From the NCBI RefSeq assembly GCF_027596085.1, contig NC_072453.1, positions 6,505,448-6,569,447 on the forward strand: a stretch of 64,000 nucleotides of DNA. Direction: 5' to 3'. Below are positions 1 to 13,064 of the stretch, one piece after another. Within the stretch, counting starts at the first letter, position 1. Each line of letters begins with the position of its first letter. The translations under genes and the position numbers were made by a program. The notes under the pieces were generated by a model. That model did not search any database, was not told the origin of the DNA, and worked only from the letters and a program-made list of their open reading frames with translations. The DNA comes from Anoplopoma fimbria (lineage: Eukaryota > Chordata > Actinopteri > Perciformes > Anoplopomatidae).

Positions 1-1429
1 TAGTAATCTTGAGATACCAGTAAGGGTAAACTAGATTAAAAATTATACCAGCAAAAAAACCCAACCCAGTGTTGCCAGCTCTTATCCAACGAAAGTAGCG
101 AGCAGCACTTGATCCAAAAGTCGCTAAATCTAGCATGAAAGAGGCCAAATCGGCATCACTGACAGCCCTTCCCTTCAGGCCTCCCTCCAAAGCCAATCCC
201 CCCAAATTATCATCATGAAAGAAAGTAAACAATAAACATGGCTGTTGTTGGCACCTACAGCTGTCAAGATTGCAGCTTGTGGAAGACTTCGTTTCACTCA
301 ATGAGTACACGTGTAGAGTTAATGCAGGTAGACAGGCAGGTGGTTTAATTTATTTGATTTCATTTATAAATTCACCCACCCCCTTTTTTTAAAACACTCC
401 ACTGCTCAGACATAAATATATTCTTTCAGAATCTGTCAGAATATGAGAAGTAATTATCTGGCCACACTCTTTCTTTGATAAGTATTGTTTCACTCTGTGT
501 TGATATCCAAATGTAATTATTCATGTCGCTCTGAATCAAGCGCAAAGCAGGCTATCTGACAATCTGACAATCAAGAAGAGGACCAGAAATTGCCTTCCTC
601 CTTGGCCTGAATATCACAGATATGACAGTTTGCTTTTATCCGCGGTTTGGTGAGAAGCAGTGAGTTTCTCTGCTCACCCAAAAACTTCACGTTTTGACAA
701 ATACTGCTTTTAATGTCTCTGCTCTTATATCAGTTTGACCCTCAACTGCTTGGTGACCTCATCAGCCATATCCTGTGCACTGGAGCAGACCCTCAGCTCG
801 CTTTAATGATGTGTTAAAATTGAAGTGCCAGCAGAGCTGTCTCAATTACATTTAATACAATGAGATAATTAATGAGGTAGTCTATGCAGCCTCGTATTTT
901 TACTGTTAATGCAGTTAATGAGATATACTGGAGAGCTATTGTGTCTTTCTTCTTCTGCTTTGAGTGTGAAGTCCTTTCATTTTCTTTCATTTACACAAAA
1001 TACTCAGGTCTCACAGTCAAATAAGAAATCCTTCAAGCTGCTGCTTTTCCAATGCATCTCATCTTTTTTCATGATGTGTTATGTGTTTTACAAGAATTGG
1101 ATAGCTGTCTCAGGAGGGGTTGCTGTTTGCTTCATAAAAGCTTCTCCCCGCTGCCGTTTAATGACAAACAGCAAGCATCAAGTCATATCCTGTTACCCAC
1201 CATGGTGATAAATTGAGATTACCCTGGCAACATGGGTGGGCGTGTTTACGCCAGATGCAAAGCAACCACTTCAGACTGCATGGGACTTGTTTTAATCACC
1301 TCTTGGAAACCAGCAGCGTGTGTTGTCGGGCCCAATCAAACTTTGTCTGAGCATAAGAAGCAGCACTGAGACCACAGGTTGTGACAAGAGATTCAGAGCA
1401 ACATGAGACTGCCGGTAGTGAGTGTGATT
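1..1429. other. Intergenic, nothing recognised
   Basis: AT-rich unique-looking sequence. The longest open frame (909-1208, 99 codons) has no recognisable motif. Confidence 0.6.
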
Positions 1430-1667
1430 CACTTCTTCAGTCTCACGAGGTAGAGCGCTTGTCCTGCAACCACAAGGTTGGTGGTTCAAACCCCAGCCTA
1501 TACAGTCAACATGCCGAGGTGTCCTTGAGCGAGACACCTCTAACCCCAAGTTGCTCCCTGGGTGCTTCTTAGCAGCCCACTGCTTCTCCGGGATGGGTTA
1601 AATGCAGAGAATTGTAAATTTCCCTGCTGTGCGACTAATAAAGAATTTATTATTATTATTATTATTC
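1430..1667 (+). mobile_element. tRNA-derived SINE with TTA tail
   Basis: A tRNA-like head has an A-box-like GGTAGAGCGC and a B box GGTTCAAACCCC. A body segment (GGTGTCCTTGAGC... CCCCAAGTTGCTCCC) follows, and the element ends in TTA repeats. The body is shared with the SINE in decr2 intron 3. The left end is approximate. Confidence 0.75.
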
Positions 1668-4232
1668 ATTCACAGGGGTGTACAGTATGACTCACTCAGG
1701 CCTGGACCTGCAGCACATAAACACAACTTTCTTTTTTCAACTATTTTCTATTATCAGCTACATAAGAATTTGCCTTCACTTTATACAGTACTGTAAGCAG
1801 TGGTAAAGGACATTTCTGTTATTCTATTTAGAAATGAGTTATTTTCATTGACTTTATGTGCAGTTGTTGATTTCCAGAGAAAATAACCTGAAACACCCAT
1901 TTGAACTCATATATTCACAAATTATCATATTTTTATTGGAAACTTTATTTATGTTGATTGTATAGAAATGTCCATTTTTAGCATGTTCGCCCCACCTTCT
2001 GTGCCCTGATCAAAACTTATATAGTGAATAACTGGATTTTTTCCAATTAAGGACAGAAATTTCAAACCCATAAAATGTCACCAGTATTGTCAGCTATTGT
2101 ATCCTACTTATTGCTTAATTGATAACAATTTTACATATTCTCTAGGAAACCTCCTAAGAAATTAGGATGAATTTATTCTGAAGAAATTCAGAAACTCTGT
2201 TAAAATAAATAAAATAGTTACTTGTGCAGAAATACCTAAGTAAAGAACAAGAACCTCAAAATATTACTGAAGTACAGTACTCAGGTAAATGTACTTAGTT
2301 ACTACAGAATCACCGGCAAGTGTATGTATAATAAGAACTTGAACTTAAATTGAGAAAAGTGAATCTGAAATAAGTGGACGTCAGACTGCTGCATTTTAAT
2401 TACAAGCTGTGCCTCATAAAATCATTAAAAATGTTTTATTTATTTACCCACTCGATATGAGCGTGACAAATTCACATTTATGAAATACCAGCTCCATCTC
2501 TCCTGGCTCTAATCTCCTTCCATAAGTATGTCACACAGGAGCTGAAATAGATTCATTCTCTCACTGGCAGTGCTGGGTCACCGCTGGCTGAATCATCCAT
2601 TGCAGACAGAAGAGTGTATAGAGGCTGTATTCCCAGAGAGTGTCTCTGGTGCGCACTCGTCCACAGCTGATGGTGGAGCGGCGGGTCTTGAGGTGAGCAA
2701 GTCTAGTGTGTGACGTCAACGCACAGGATTCTTCATTATCTGTCAGTTCAGCAGGGCAGCAAGCTTCATCAACCAGCCCCTAATTTTCAAAAAACCTGCA
2801 GGGACAGGATATACTGTGGTTATTTGATACGGGGCGAAAAAAGAGGGCAGACGGATAAATGTGTTCGAGCAGAGAAGGCAGACTTCCTTCTACCGACCCC
2901 GATCACTGCAGCTTCATCCTTTGATTCACTGTTGGCCCTTCAGGCAACACAAACACTGAGATCCAAAAGATGTATTATGTGTTAACCTAGATTCAACCTG
3001 AATTATGAGCAAAATCAAGTCAGGTTTCTCCCTCTTGGTGAAAAATGTTGCTTCTGTATTTCATCCAGCTCAGGAAAAACAAACCACATTTAATACTTTC
3101 TCAAGGTCAAAGGCTTAAATATGTGGCCACTCAGGATTGTGAGCAACTTTGGGGTAATCATATTGTTTTTTACAAATGAAAGATATCTTTTACAGTTAAA
3201 TGTTATTGTTTTAGAATAAGAGTCCAGTGCTTGGACAAAAAAGGCCGTCAAGTCTGATCGTAGAGTGGGAGAGTAAACTGCTGTGGTGTTTTTTTTCTCT
3301 ACAGGTGCATTTACAGCCTCCCAGAATTTAAGTACTCTTTAACTACAGCATGCATGGAGGGGACCTCATCGAGGGGGACGATCCTGTCCAACAGGCTATT
3401 TTCTCAATAATACAAAATCCATATCACGACAGTTGTCTTAAATACCCCTCAGACTAGGGGAGACACTGAACAAGGCTGCCACTGAAAGCATTGATGGAAA
3501 GTGTTTCCTATACTTTTCCCTTAAATGTCACATTGAGATGGGCAGCGCAAGTATTGGCTTCTTTACAGAAAGTAAATCCTGCTCAGGTCCGTTTATAATC
3601 AGGGAAAATGATTAATCTCTGCTTGTCTTTGCCAAATAAGAAGCCATTTAAATCATCCAGTCAAGACAATGCAGGAGATCATTCCCTGTCTCCAGCCGGA
3701 GATGGCGGTTTGCTTTCCTGCAAACAGGGAATGGTGGTGCACATGAATCATCTCTGCCGAGCCGCAAGCTGTAATTCTTCCGTCACAGCTGCACCTCTTG
3801 TTTCCCCACTTGTTACCGAAACTCATTAGTGGATAATTGAAAGTAACGACACTGATTATGAGAAGCGCTTGAGAAGAATCCCAGGGGTCTTTGCAATTTA
3901 CAAGGTGGCAATGACATGCGGATGATGCTATTGTCTACCACTACCCAAAAGGGAGTTGTGCTGTTAACAGGCAAGAAAAAAAAAGTTTGGGATTGTGATT
4001 AATAATTATGTTGTGTTTTAGCATGTCTGTCTCAATGTCACCAATGATGACCTCCAAGATGAGCTACGGGGTTGCCTTCTCCCTTGTCTGAAAAACTATT
4101 TGAGTTGAAGAAATTAAATAGAAAACGTACCATAGGCCTATTTAAGGCCTATTTTGATACCTTTGGAAGACTGACATAAGTTTCTGGGGTCAATTTGATT
4201 TGTCAATATTTTCAGCATAAAAGCTCAAATGT
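1668..4232. other. Intergenic, nothing recognised
   Basis: No supported gene or RNA. Small frames at 2710-2985 and 3608-3829 show no family features. Confidence 0.6.
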
Positions 4233-4680
4233 TTAAAGGAATATTTAGCCATAAATATTATATAATATTATACACAATATATATAATAAATTAAAAACTT
4301 TAAAATGCAGTTATTCCCTTTCTTGCCGAGAGTGAGATAAGAAAATTGATATAACTTTCATATCTATAGGGTAGCCTTGATTTGAAGCTACAATCAGTTA
4401 GCTTAGCTTAGCAAATAAAACTGGAATTGGGGCAAATCGCTGGTCTGGCAAAGTCCAAAACTGAAAAACCTGTTGTTACCTTTAGACAGAGCAGATATAG
4501 CTGTTTTCTCAATTGTTGTTTAGTCTTTACACTAAATCTAGCTAAAATAAGCTGAATTAAACTAAGCTAAATGAAACTATGCTTAATTAAGCCAAGCTAA
4601 GATAAGCCAGCAGGCCGCTAGTAGCCTAATATTTATGGAAAGAAACAGAGTGGTTCTCATCTAACTCTCATCAAGAAATG
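4233..4680 (+). repeat. Degenerate dispersed teleost repeat
   Basis: Contains a TTTAAAGGAATA start, TTCTTGCCGAGAGTGAGAT, and a GTTAGCTTAGCTTAGCA block followed by an ACTGGAA segment. I recognise this order from a common interspersed repeat of teleost genomes. Near the far end CTCATCTAACTCTCA is roughly inverted relative to the GAGAGTGAGAT near the start. Family name not assigned; boundaries approximate. Confidence 0.55.
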
Positions 4681-5098
4681 TATGTTGAACTTTTGTTTTA
4701 TATTGATACCATGTAATTTTCTCAAAGAAGAAAAAGTAAATTAATTATCTTACAGATGGAAGTAAAACTTATAAGCAGTTCAGTACAACTTGACACAGAA
4801 TTCGCTGTGTAACTGACATTAATGTGTGTATATTTTAACATTTAGGCTACCATGATCCCATAATTGCCACTTGAGTCCACATAGGGAGGTGTATTAGCTA
4901 ACATGAACTAGTTAGCAGAAGTGAGTGGTTTTGATGTCAGTCTCCCAGAATCAAACGGCAATAACTTCCTCATTCAACAATCATTTAGTGAGAAATCCAT
5001 CTAAGAGGCAGGTACATCATCTTAATTCTGCCTCAGTGGCTCATAATGCAATTCTGCCTCAAGAGCGTCATTTACTTTTTCTCAAGTGGCACATTTAT

Positions 5099-5100
<2 letters not shown>

Positions 5101-5157
<57 letters not shown>
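5101..5157 (+). repeat. (CT)n microsatellite
   Basis: About 28 CT units; the antisense Glu-Arg open frame across it is a repeat artefact. Confidence 0.97.
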
Positions 5158-5159
<2 letters not shown>

Positions 5160-6294
5160 AATTTTTAACACAAAATAATGCATTAAAACATGTATTATTT
5201 GAGGTCTTACTATTAGTATGTAAATATCTTTCCAACTTTGCTTTTGCTTTATTGTATCCTGTACCCAAATCCAGTTTAATTTGCCTAGTATCATCAGATT
5301 GACAGGTAAGGATTATAAAAATAATTCACAAAACTTTATAGCCTACTTTATGTTGTGAGATTATTATTGACAAAACACTTAATTCCATCTATTTGACGTT
5401 GTTTTGAATGTTTCTAGGACTTTCTAACTGAGACAAAAAAGACTTCTAATACTTCAATGATTAAAAACTTGTATTCCCCTCCTGTGTTAAATCTTCTTTA
5501 ATCTCAAAGGTTTTTCTTCAAAGGAAACAAAGATACAAAAGCTCCATCTCCATTGTTGTTGTTGTTTTAATATGGTATTTTTGTTTGCTTTCATATCTCT
5601 ATTTGTCAAATTTGTCTTTCCCTCATTCAGTTTCACCTATGCATTTAAATATTTCTTTGTTTGTTGGACCCATCCACCCACCTTAAGTGTCTTTTCAATA
5701 ATTTATACTACGTCACTAGCTGCATGCATTTATGTTGTGTATCCAACACGAAAAAGGATCATTATTCACTTTTCTTTTGCATTGTTTTGAGTGACACATT
5801 TATTTTTACAATTCATGTACACAAAAGCAAAAGATTGCATTTTGTGACTATTTCACGACCTGTCATCATACTTTGCTGGTAGAGAAATAGCATTATTCCT
5901 CACAAAACAGATTGGTGATACATAACAAGGTGGTGGATCTGTCTTTTAAGCAGGAGGTGAAAACCAGGAAGAATTGAAGCATGGGAGATGACAGATGTTG
6001 GTGGGTGGCACACACAGGTCTCATGGAAGTCGACAGTACACATTCAGGCTTTAAAAATGTAGGGATCATTTCTGCCCTGAGTGGTGATAGTATGAATATA
6101 AATGAATGACATGTTTCCTGGGGTCATGATTCATCTGGAGCCACAACAGTCTCCAACAGGATTTTTCATGATTGACGGGATACAAATGTGACTTCTGAAT
6201 TCAAGCAAAAAAATATCTAAGCATATAACGTGACATTTTTACTAAGCGCACCAGCCTCTTAAAATTACCTTTATATCTTCCAATATTTTGTCTC
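5158..6294. other. Intergenic, nothing recognised
   Basis: AT-rich sequence between the CT tract and the LINE fragment; no supported gene. Confidence 0.6.
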
Positions 6295-6671
6295 TTGGCT
6301 CACATAAACAGCTGCTACTCAGAAAATAGGGTGAGGAGCTCAGACATCCGGAGGGAGCTCGGAGTAGAGCCGCTGCTCCTTCGCGTCGAAAGGGGCCAGC
6401 TGAGGTGGCTCGGGCATCTGATCAGGATGCCTCCTGGACGCCTCCCTTTAGAGGTTTTCCAGGCACGTCCAACTGGTAAGAGGCCCCGGGGTAGACCCAG
6501 AACACGCTGGAGAGATTATATATCTCGTCTGGCCTGGGAACGCCTCGGGGTTCCCCAGGAGGAGCTGGAAAGTGTTGCTGGGGAGAAGGACGTCTGGAGG
6601 ACCCTCCTTAGCTTGCTGCCCCCGTGACCCGGCCCCGGATAAGCGGAAGGAAATGGATGGATGGATGGATG
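6295..6671 (+). mobile_element. 3' end of a non-LTR retrotransposon (Rex3/RTE-like) with GATG tail
   Basis: A 110-codon open frame (6295-6627) carries the LRWLGHLIRMPPGRLP and RPRGRPRTRWRDYI motifs found at the C terminus of many non-LTR reverse transcriptase polyproteins. The stop is followed by GGATAAGCGGAAG and then GATG repeats, the tail described for fish Rex3. Only the 3' end is present, as usual for 5'-truncated insertions. Clade assignment is from memory; the LINE nature is more secure. Confidence 0.75.
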
Positions 6672-9600
6672 GTTCTGCTTATTTCTTGACTCCTTTAATT
6701 ACACACCAGTTAGCATCCAGAGTGCATCTAAAATTCATCTGAAATTATAATAAACACACACAATCTGCAATCTGCCCATACATTTGTGATACATTATGAT
6801 ATTGTGTATGTTAAATTAAAATGTTGTATGTTTAATTAAATGTTTGGCCTGAGGGTGGCACAAGAGGAAAGTTCATAAATGATGATAGAAGATACAAAGG
6901 TTTGAGCTTTGGGAGAGCATGAATGTTATTCTGCAAAATGTATGGCAATCTTCCAATACAATTTCAATTATTCTTTACATATTTGATTGTGGCACTAGAG
7001 GACGGATCAGGAAGTCAACAAAAACACTATGATTCATCCATACTACTCAATGGACCACGAATGTCCACAGCAAATTAGAAAAAAATGGCAGTTAAAGTGG
7101 TGCTAGAGGGAAGGTCACAGGATCAGTAGATTCATTGTGTATCCCACACTGGGAGTAAATGTATATTCCATGTGGTGAGCTGCTCAGAGGTTATCTAGGT
7201 GTTTTGAAAAATCGTTGTTAAAATTAAATTAAACATGCTTGGAGGATGACTTGTTGTTGCATTTTGAAATATGCACATACAGCACTGTATTGTGCAGATG
7301 TAGCCAGTTGTTTTTTGAGATATGATGAAAATACAGCCAAGCAGGCATCCTCCAACTTAATGAGCCATCCATGCTGGAGACAGAACACCCACTCCAACAT
7401 AAAGGACAAAATGTTTCTGCACACCAGAAATACACAATCAAATACTCAGTAAGTGCTCATAGGAATACAGTGCCTGTTTCTAAAACAAGATTTTCAGAGC
7501 TCTTCTATGAGATTTCCTCAGTTGCTATAGCAATGCTGGCAGATGACCACACACTGTCTGAGAGTTTATGTCTTGCACTGACAAAATTTAGTGTCATACC
7601 TCAGGCAGTACAAACACAAAAAAGGGTTTCTGATGGAATACAAGTTTTCAGCGACCTAAAAACAGAGCACATTCAGTATACACAAGGTTATTTTCCAATA
7701 ACTCCGCTGTTCTGAATATTTGGTGTACACTGTCTTTGTCCTTGTGTGACTCCCTCTCTAACAGACACACAGAAACACGTTTGTCCCACTTGACACACAC
7801 GCCTCTCTTTTCCTTTCTCTTTTTCAGCTCTCCTGCTGAGACAGACACTATTTCGCATGATGCGTGATTCTACATCTGAGGGAGCGGGGAACATCCCTCC
7901 ACAGTCGACCCCCGCTGAGATCACCATCACTATGCGAGTTCCTTTCAACTCTTCGGCTGCATTTCCAGCGTCATGCCTGCAGCTGTTTTGCAAAATACAT
8001 CAGGGACAGAGGAATAGTTCATGGTGCATTCGATGGTTTCAGAGTGATTCATCTGTAGGTGCAGAGGCAGGAAGCTGAGGTGACGCAGGAGGTTTAATAC
8101 TGTACAGTATGTTCCCTGTGGTGTTAAAATTTGCAGAAAATAGCATTCCTCTGCAGCAACTTAGAAAACTTAAATATATCGTTCTTTGTTTACTATGCAT
8201 TCAGCCTCCAAAGATTGCTTCGCCTATACATGTTTGTCCACTTACACAGCTGAATTTCTATTGAAGCCAACCAAATTAGTTGGTGTATGTTAAGCACACA
8301 GCAGTTGCATATTTTAATTGTTCACCAGCAAGACAGAAATGTTCAGTAATTACATGCCTCTGTTTACACATCTTCCTCGTCTTCATGTGTGAAAGAGCTT
8401 TGGAAAAGACGTACAGTATTTCAAGTCTTGCCTGGCAAAATTGGGAGATTGTGAGCTACAGTACATCCACAGAGCTGAACAAGGTCAAAAGTTACATGGG
8501 AATTTGAAAATGAATTTGTTTCATTAAGAATGTCTTTAAAATGTTAAACAATTCTGCTACCCTTGGAGCTCAAGCTGCAAGAACACCTGAATTATTTATT
8601 TTTCTTTGAGTTCACTTTGATTTTTTTATACTCCGGCGAATCGGATTTGATAACCTCTTCTTTCTGTCAAATATTTTATGCTGAGAAAACAACAAACTGA
8701 GTGGGATTTTTTGGGGAACTTACTTGAAATGTTGTCATATTTGTCCAAGCGATACATCATAGAGATCATGGTGACATGAGTCAGGACAGTGGATGGTAGA
8801 TCGTCAGTCACACAGTCACTTCATGTTACCAACATTAGCCCCTGCTGAGAGAGCATAACTGATGAGGATTTAAAACTTGATCTCATGAAGCGAGCTGCAC
8901 CTAGGGAGATCCCTTTCCTAGCAGTCCATGCTCCTGGAACACCTACTAAAGGCTTAACGTCCAAATTCCTCCAGTCCTGGGAACCAATTTGGCTCAGCTG
9001 ATGGCATTTTACAAGCTGCAGCTAAATTAACCTTTACAGGGTAATTTCAACCCATTTGGAGGAAAAAAACAACATATTTTCCTTCTTAACCCTATTGGTA
9101 TATCCATGGAGACAATGTGTTTCTAGATTATCCTGAGAAAAAGGACATTGTTTCTGGAAAGAAAAGTTGCTATAACGCAAAATAGTAGATATCACTAGGG
9201 ATAAATGGGATAAATGTGTTGTTGTGATTTGGGTGAGCTCACCCTTTAAATAAAACTGTAGCCTCCACTAAATGCCTCCATTTTTCATCCTTTTCCATCT
9301 TCTCAGATGTGCGTTTTAGCTAACACAATTAGGACTCTTACACTGACACTAGACTGCTGTAGCCCTTTAAGGGCAGAGAACAGGCTATTGCAAAAGAGAA
9401 GCTTCCACTCGCTACACAAGCCCTTTGTGTCATGGTTGACCTTTCCTTTCTCTTGCATTGTCTGAACTGATTAGATTTCTCAGTGGCAGACACACTACAG
9501 CTTACCACCACTGTCCTAACTCAGTCTGATAACAACTTGAACAAACTCTTCACAACAGCAGAGTATGAAGGGCTGGTGGGCTGATCTCTGCTCTCGCCTT

Positions 9601-9780
9601 TAGTGTTTATATTCTAACCGCCCTTGAACTCATTTGCTCTTTGAGGGCTGCAGATAACTCCTATATACAGATGTGTTAATTGGGCTTTCAGAAAGAAGTC
9701 AGCATATTAAAATAGTCTGGGGGCTCGCTGGCGAAACCAGACCAAAGCCTCGGGAAATCACATGTGAATCAAGCTGACCT
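6672..9780. other. Intergenic, nothing recognised
   Basis: Several overlapping frames of 60-115 codons (7224-8080) conflict on both strands and look random. No splice-supported gene seen. Confidence 0.55.
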
Positions 9781-9833
9781 TCATCTAATGTGGAGTCTGG
9801 GGACCATACAAAGCTGGGCTGAATGTGCTTTTC

Positions 9834-9922
9834 CAGCCAGTTTGATGCGGCGGCACTCGCGGTCAAATAGGAGCACATTCTCAGGCTTGACGTCCCGATG
9901 CACCAGGTTTTTACTGTGCATG
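9834..9922 (-). pseudogene. 89-bp partial copy of sbk1 kinase exon
   Basis: This segment matches 14359-14447, inside the last sbk1 exon, at 88 of 89 positions and in the same orientation. It covers the catalytic-loop part from the MHSKN block through HRDVKPEN to IKLA. The only difference (9859) is a synonymous third-position change in an Arg codon. Similarity stops abruptly at both ends, neither of which is a splice site. In frame it forms a 46-codon open frame (9921-9781) whose last 17 codons are unrelated. No intron loss or poly(A) tail points to retroposition. Most likely a non-functional fragment duplication about 3.8 kb beyond the sbk1 stop; an assembly error is the alternative. Confidence 0.88.
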
Positions 9923-10312
9923 GATGTGTTTTTCTAAATACCCACAGAAATACCCTGAAGCCATAGGATGTGGTGCATAAATTTATTTAAACATATGAAT
10001 ACTTTGTTTAATCCATTTCTATTTTGTTAAAGACACAGTACATACAGTATTTACATTAGATTCTACAACAACACTTGCTGGCAGAAAACAGTTCATTGAT
10101 CATTGGATCAGGATAAACTGGGTAAACGGAAGGATACTCTAGCACTTCAGCAAAAACTTTATATAATTTGACACCTCATGATTAAACTCGACAATTCTTG
10201 TCATAACAGTCCATGAGAAACAGCAAAGCACATTGCAACAACTGATTGTAGTGTAAGATGTTAATGGATACGATGTTTAACAAAGCCACAGCTGCTCACA
10301 TCGGAATACCAT

Positions 10313-11100
10313 GTCCCGTCATGTTAAGTTGCCTCATGTTATGTTGCCTCATGTTATGTTGCCTCATGTTATGTCGTGTCAAGTTATGACCCGTCATGTT
10401 ATGTCCCGTCATGTTATGTCACATCATGTTATGTCAAGTTATGTCCCGTCATGTTATGACGCGTCCAGTTATGACGCGTCAAGTTATGTCGTGTCAAGTT
10501 ATGTCACATCATGTTATGTCAAGTTATGTCACATCAAGTTATGTCACGTCAAGTTATGTCACATCAAGTTATGTCACGTCAAGTTATGTCACGTCAAGTT
10601 ATGTCGTGTCAAGTTATGTCGCGTCAAGTTATGTCGTGTCAAGTTATGTCGCCTTAAGTTATGTCGCGTCAAGTTATGTCGCCTTATGTTATATATCGTC
10701 AAGTTATGTCACGTCAAGTTATGTCCCGTCAAGTTATGTCGTGTCAAGTTATGTCGCGTCAAGTTATGTCACGTCAAGTTATGTCACGTCAAGTTATGTC
10801 GCCTTATGTTATATATCGTCAAGTAATGTCCCGTCATCTTATGTCAAGTTATGTCGTGTCAAGTTATGTCGTGTCAAGTTATGTCGCGTCAAGTTATGTC
10901 GCGTCATGTTATGTCGCGTCATGTTATGTCGCGTCATGTTATGTCGCGTCATGTTATGTCGCGTCATGTTATGTCGCTTCATGTTATGTCGCCTTATCTT
11001 ATGTCGCATCAAGTAATGTAGCATCATGTTATGTTGCGTCATGTTATGTCGCTACATGTTATGTTGTGTCTTGAAACGTCATGTTATGATGGGTCACTGA
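10313..11100 (+). repeat. 15-bp minisatellite, about 50 units
   Basis: Tandem variants of AAGTTATGTCRYGTC (15 bp), with AAGTT/ATGTT alternation and some 10-bp units near the left end. It decays into scattered related words up to about 11260. Because 15 is a multiple of 3, all three forward frames and one reverse frame stay open for 67-206 codons; none is a credible gene. Confidence 0.95.
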
Positions 11101-11259
11101 TTTGTCATGTCATGATGCTTTTCATAATGTTTTGCAGTATGTTACGCCACGTTACATTAAAATTCTTTAAGTTGCATCAAGTTATATTGAATTGGGCTAT
11201 GTTTACTTGGGTGGCATTGAGTTGTGTTACGTTGAGATGCGTTACTTTATATTACCTTT

Positions 11260-13058
11260 TTCACACTGCCATCTAATCCCTGTCTTTTTCTACTATGTAA
11301 ATCCTACGTTATCACTCAAACAGAATTGCAAGATGTAGGGCAGGGCTTATTCCTATTCCACCACAATATACTGATGGAAAACCTTATGACAGATCGTATG
11401 AGGCAGCCAACATCTCAGCATACATTACATCCCTTTGAAAAGTCTTCAGCCTCAATCTGATACCTTTGCAGAATCAACATTAAGGATGGAAAGAGACAAA
11501 GAAAATGATAGGGACCAACAACAGCTTAGATTATGCCTTATGAGACTAGATAACGACTTTGGTCTGTGAATTGGCCCACAAAATACAGGAAAATGTGTAA
11601 CAGTAGAAATGTGTCATCCAGTATAATAAGCTAAGCAACTGTCATGAGGAGCTGTGGGTGACTGGGAGAGGGGGTTGGTGACCAGTTGTTTAATTTGAGC
11701 TCAATTAGACTTGATTTTCAAGAAGAGGACAGAAGGCGAATCAGGGAAGCACTGGCACTGTCACTATGGCGACAGAGCTGATGGGCTGTCATGGGAGGAG
11801 TAGGGAAAATAAGGAAAGAGAAGAGCACACATTCACTCGCACACACACAAACCCGAAAAATAATGATCATGAGCATGCATTGAAGCACTAACATTGAAAA
11901 TAAGCTGCTTTTTTAGATGCTTTTGTAATCAGCAGTATCTCTTTGGAACCAGAAGAAGAATGCTTGTCATCGTCTATCATCAGCTCGCAGAACGTCTATA
12001 GCTGACACAGAGGTCATCCCTCCAGACAACAAACACCTGGGCTCTGCTATTCAAGGGATACATTTGGATGAATTCCCAGAGAGAGGGCCAGATTAAATTA
12101 AAGGTGAGCATACGAGGTGCAACAACATATTCTGAGCAGTGTGTTAATGTTGCATGTTGATAATCAAATATTGGAACACCTTTTGTGATGATGGCAAATT
12201 AATTTGTTAAGGTGTTAACCTGTAAAGCAGCTTCTCTCTGATTGAATAAGACTGGATGGAATAAGAAGAATGGGCTCTACTCATTAACATCCAGGAAGCA
12301 CGATGCTTTTACACACAGGAAATGGATGTTGCTCATGATAAAGGTATATGACAGGAAAGTGAAGAAATGAGTGGTGTCTATTCAATTCAGACAATAAACC
12401 CAGAAACATTAAAAGACAAAGTGTTGCTGCTACCATGTTATACATTGTGAAAGGCTATTGATCATTATTATATATATATATATTTAATTTGTTGTGATAT
12501 ACTGTACATTATGTCATAATTTGTTGCTACATACAATGCATTGCCCCGACAGATACTGTAAAACCCTAATACCCCTTCCCAATCGTAGAAAATTAGTACC
12601 GCTACATAGTTGAACTACCTGATAATATGGTGCACTCCTAGAAATATCAAATTATTTACAATATAGTCGTAGTTTTAACTAAATGTTCTCCTCCTTTACA
12701 AAAATCTTGTGCTTTAGGATTTGAAACACACGCATACACATCCAAACACATGAGGCAGGTAGAAAAGAAACAATAAAAGACACTTCTACTCCTTTTCTTT
12801 GTTCGTTGTTGACCACCTTTTTTCACCCATGAAATGTGCAATCCCTGTATTCTGTTTTGTTACACTGGAAATTAATCTCATTGAGCGCAGTTCAAAAGAG
12901 ACAGATGAGTGTTTCAGCCAGTCAATGGATTACCATTAATAATAAATCAGGAAGTGACCCACTGAAGTGTCCTGAGGTGATGCCTATCTCTGAGAATCTG
13001 TCTCTAAGTCTAGACACCTACATGAAGAAGACATCTCATACAAACTGCTACATAAAGG
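11260..13058. other. Intergenic, nothing recognised
   Basis: Sequence between the minisatellite and the presumed end of sbk1, with one short TA tract near 12470. No supported gene. Confidence 0.6.
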
Positions 13059-13064
13059 TTTATT
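13059..13064 (-). promoter_or_regulatory. Candidate sbk1 polyadenylation signal
   Basis: AATAAA on the minus strand, about 620 nt past the sbk1 stop codon. It is a reasonable 3'UTR end, but usage is not demonstrable from sequence alone. Confidence 0.4.

Noticed and set aside
909..1208. 99-codon frame near the left end
   Set aside because: No family resemblance; AT-rich random frame.
7224..8078. Cluster of 60-114 codon frames on both strands
   Set aside because: They overlap each other in conflicting frames and show no motif, codon bias or splice-linked partner.
10311..11074. Long overlapping open frames as possible repetitive protein
   Set aside because: They arise because a 15-bp tandem unit lacks stops in every forward frame; no start context, splice or family support.
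10313..11100. CRISPR-like array
   Set aside because: Units are contiguous 15-mers with no unique spacers, in a vertebrate genome.
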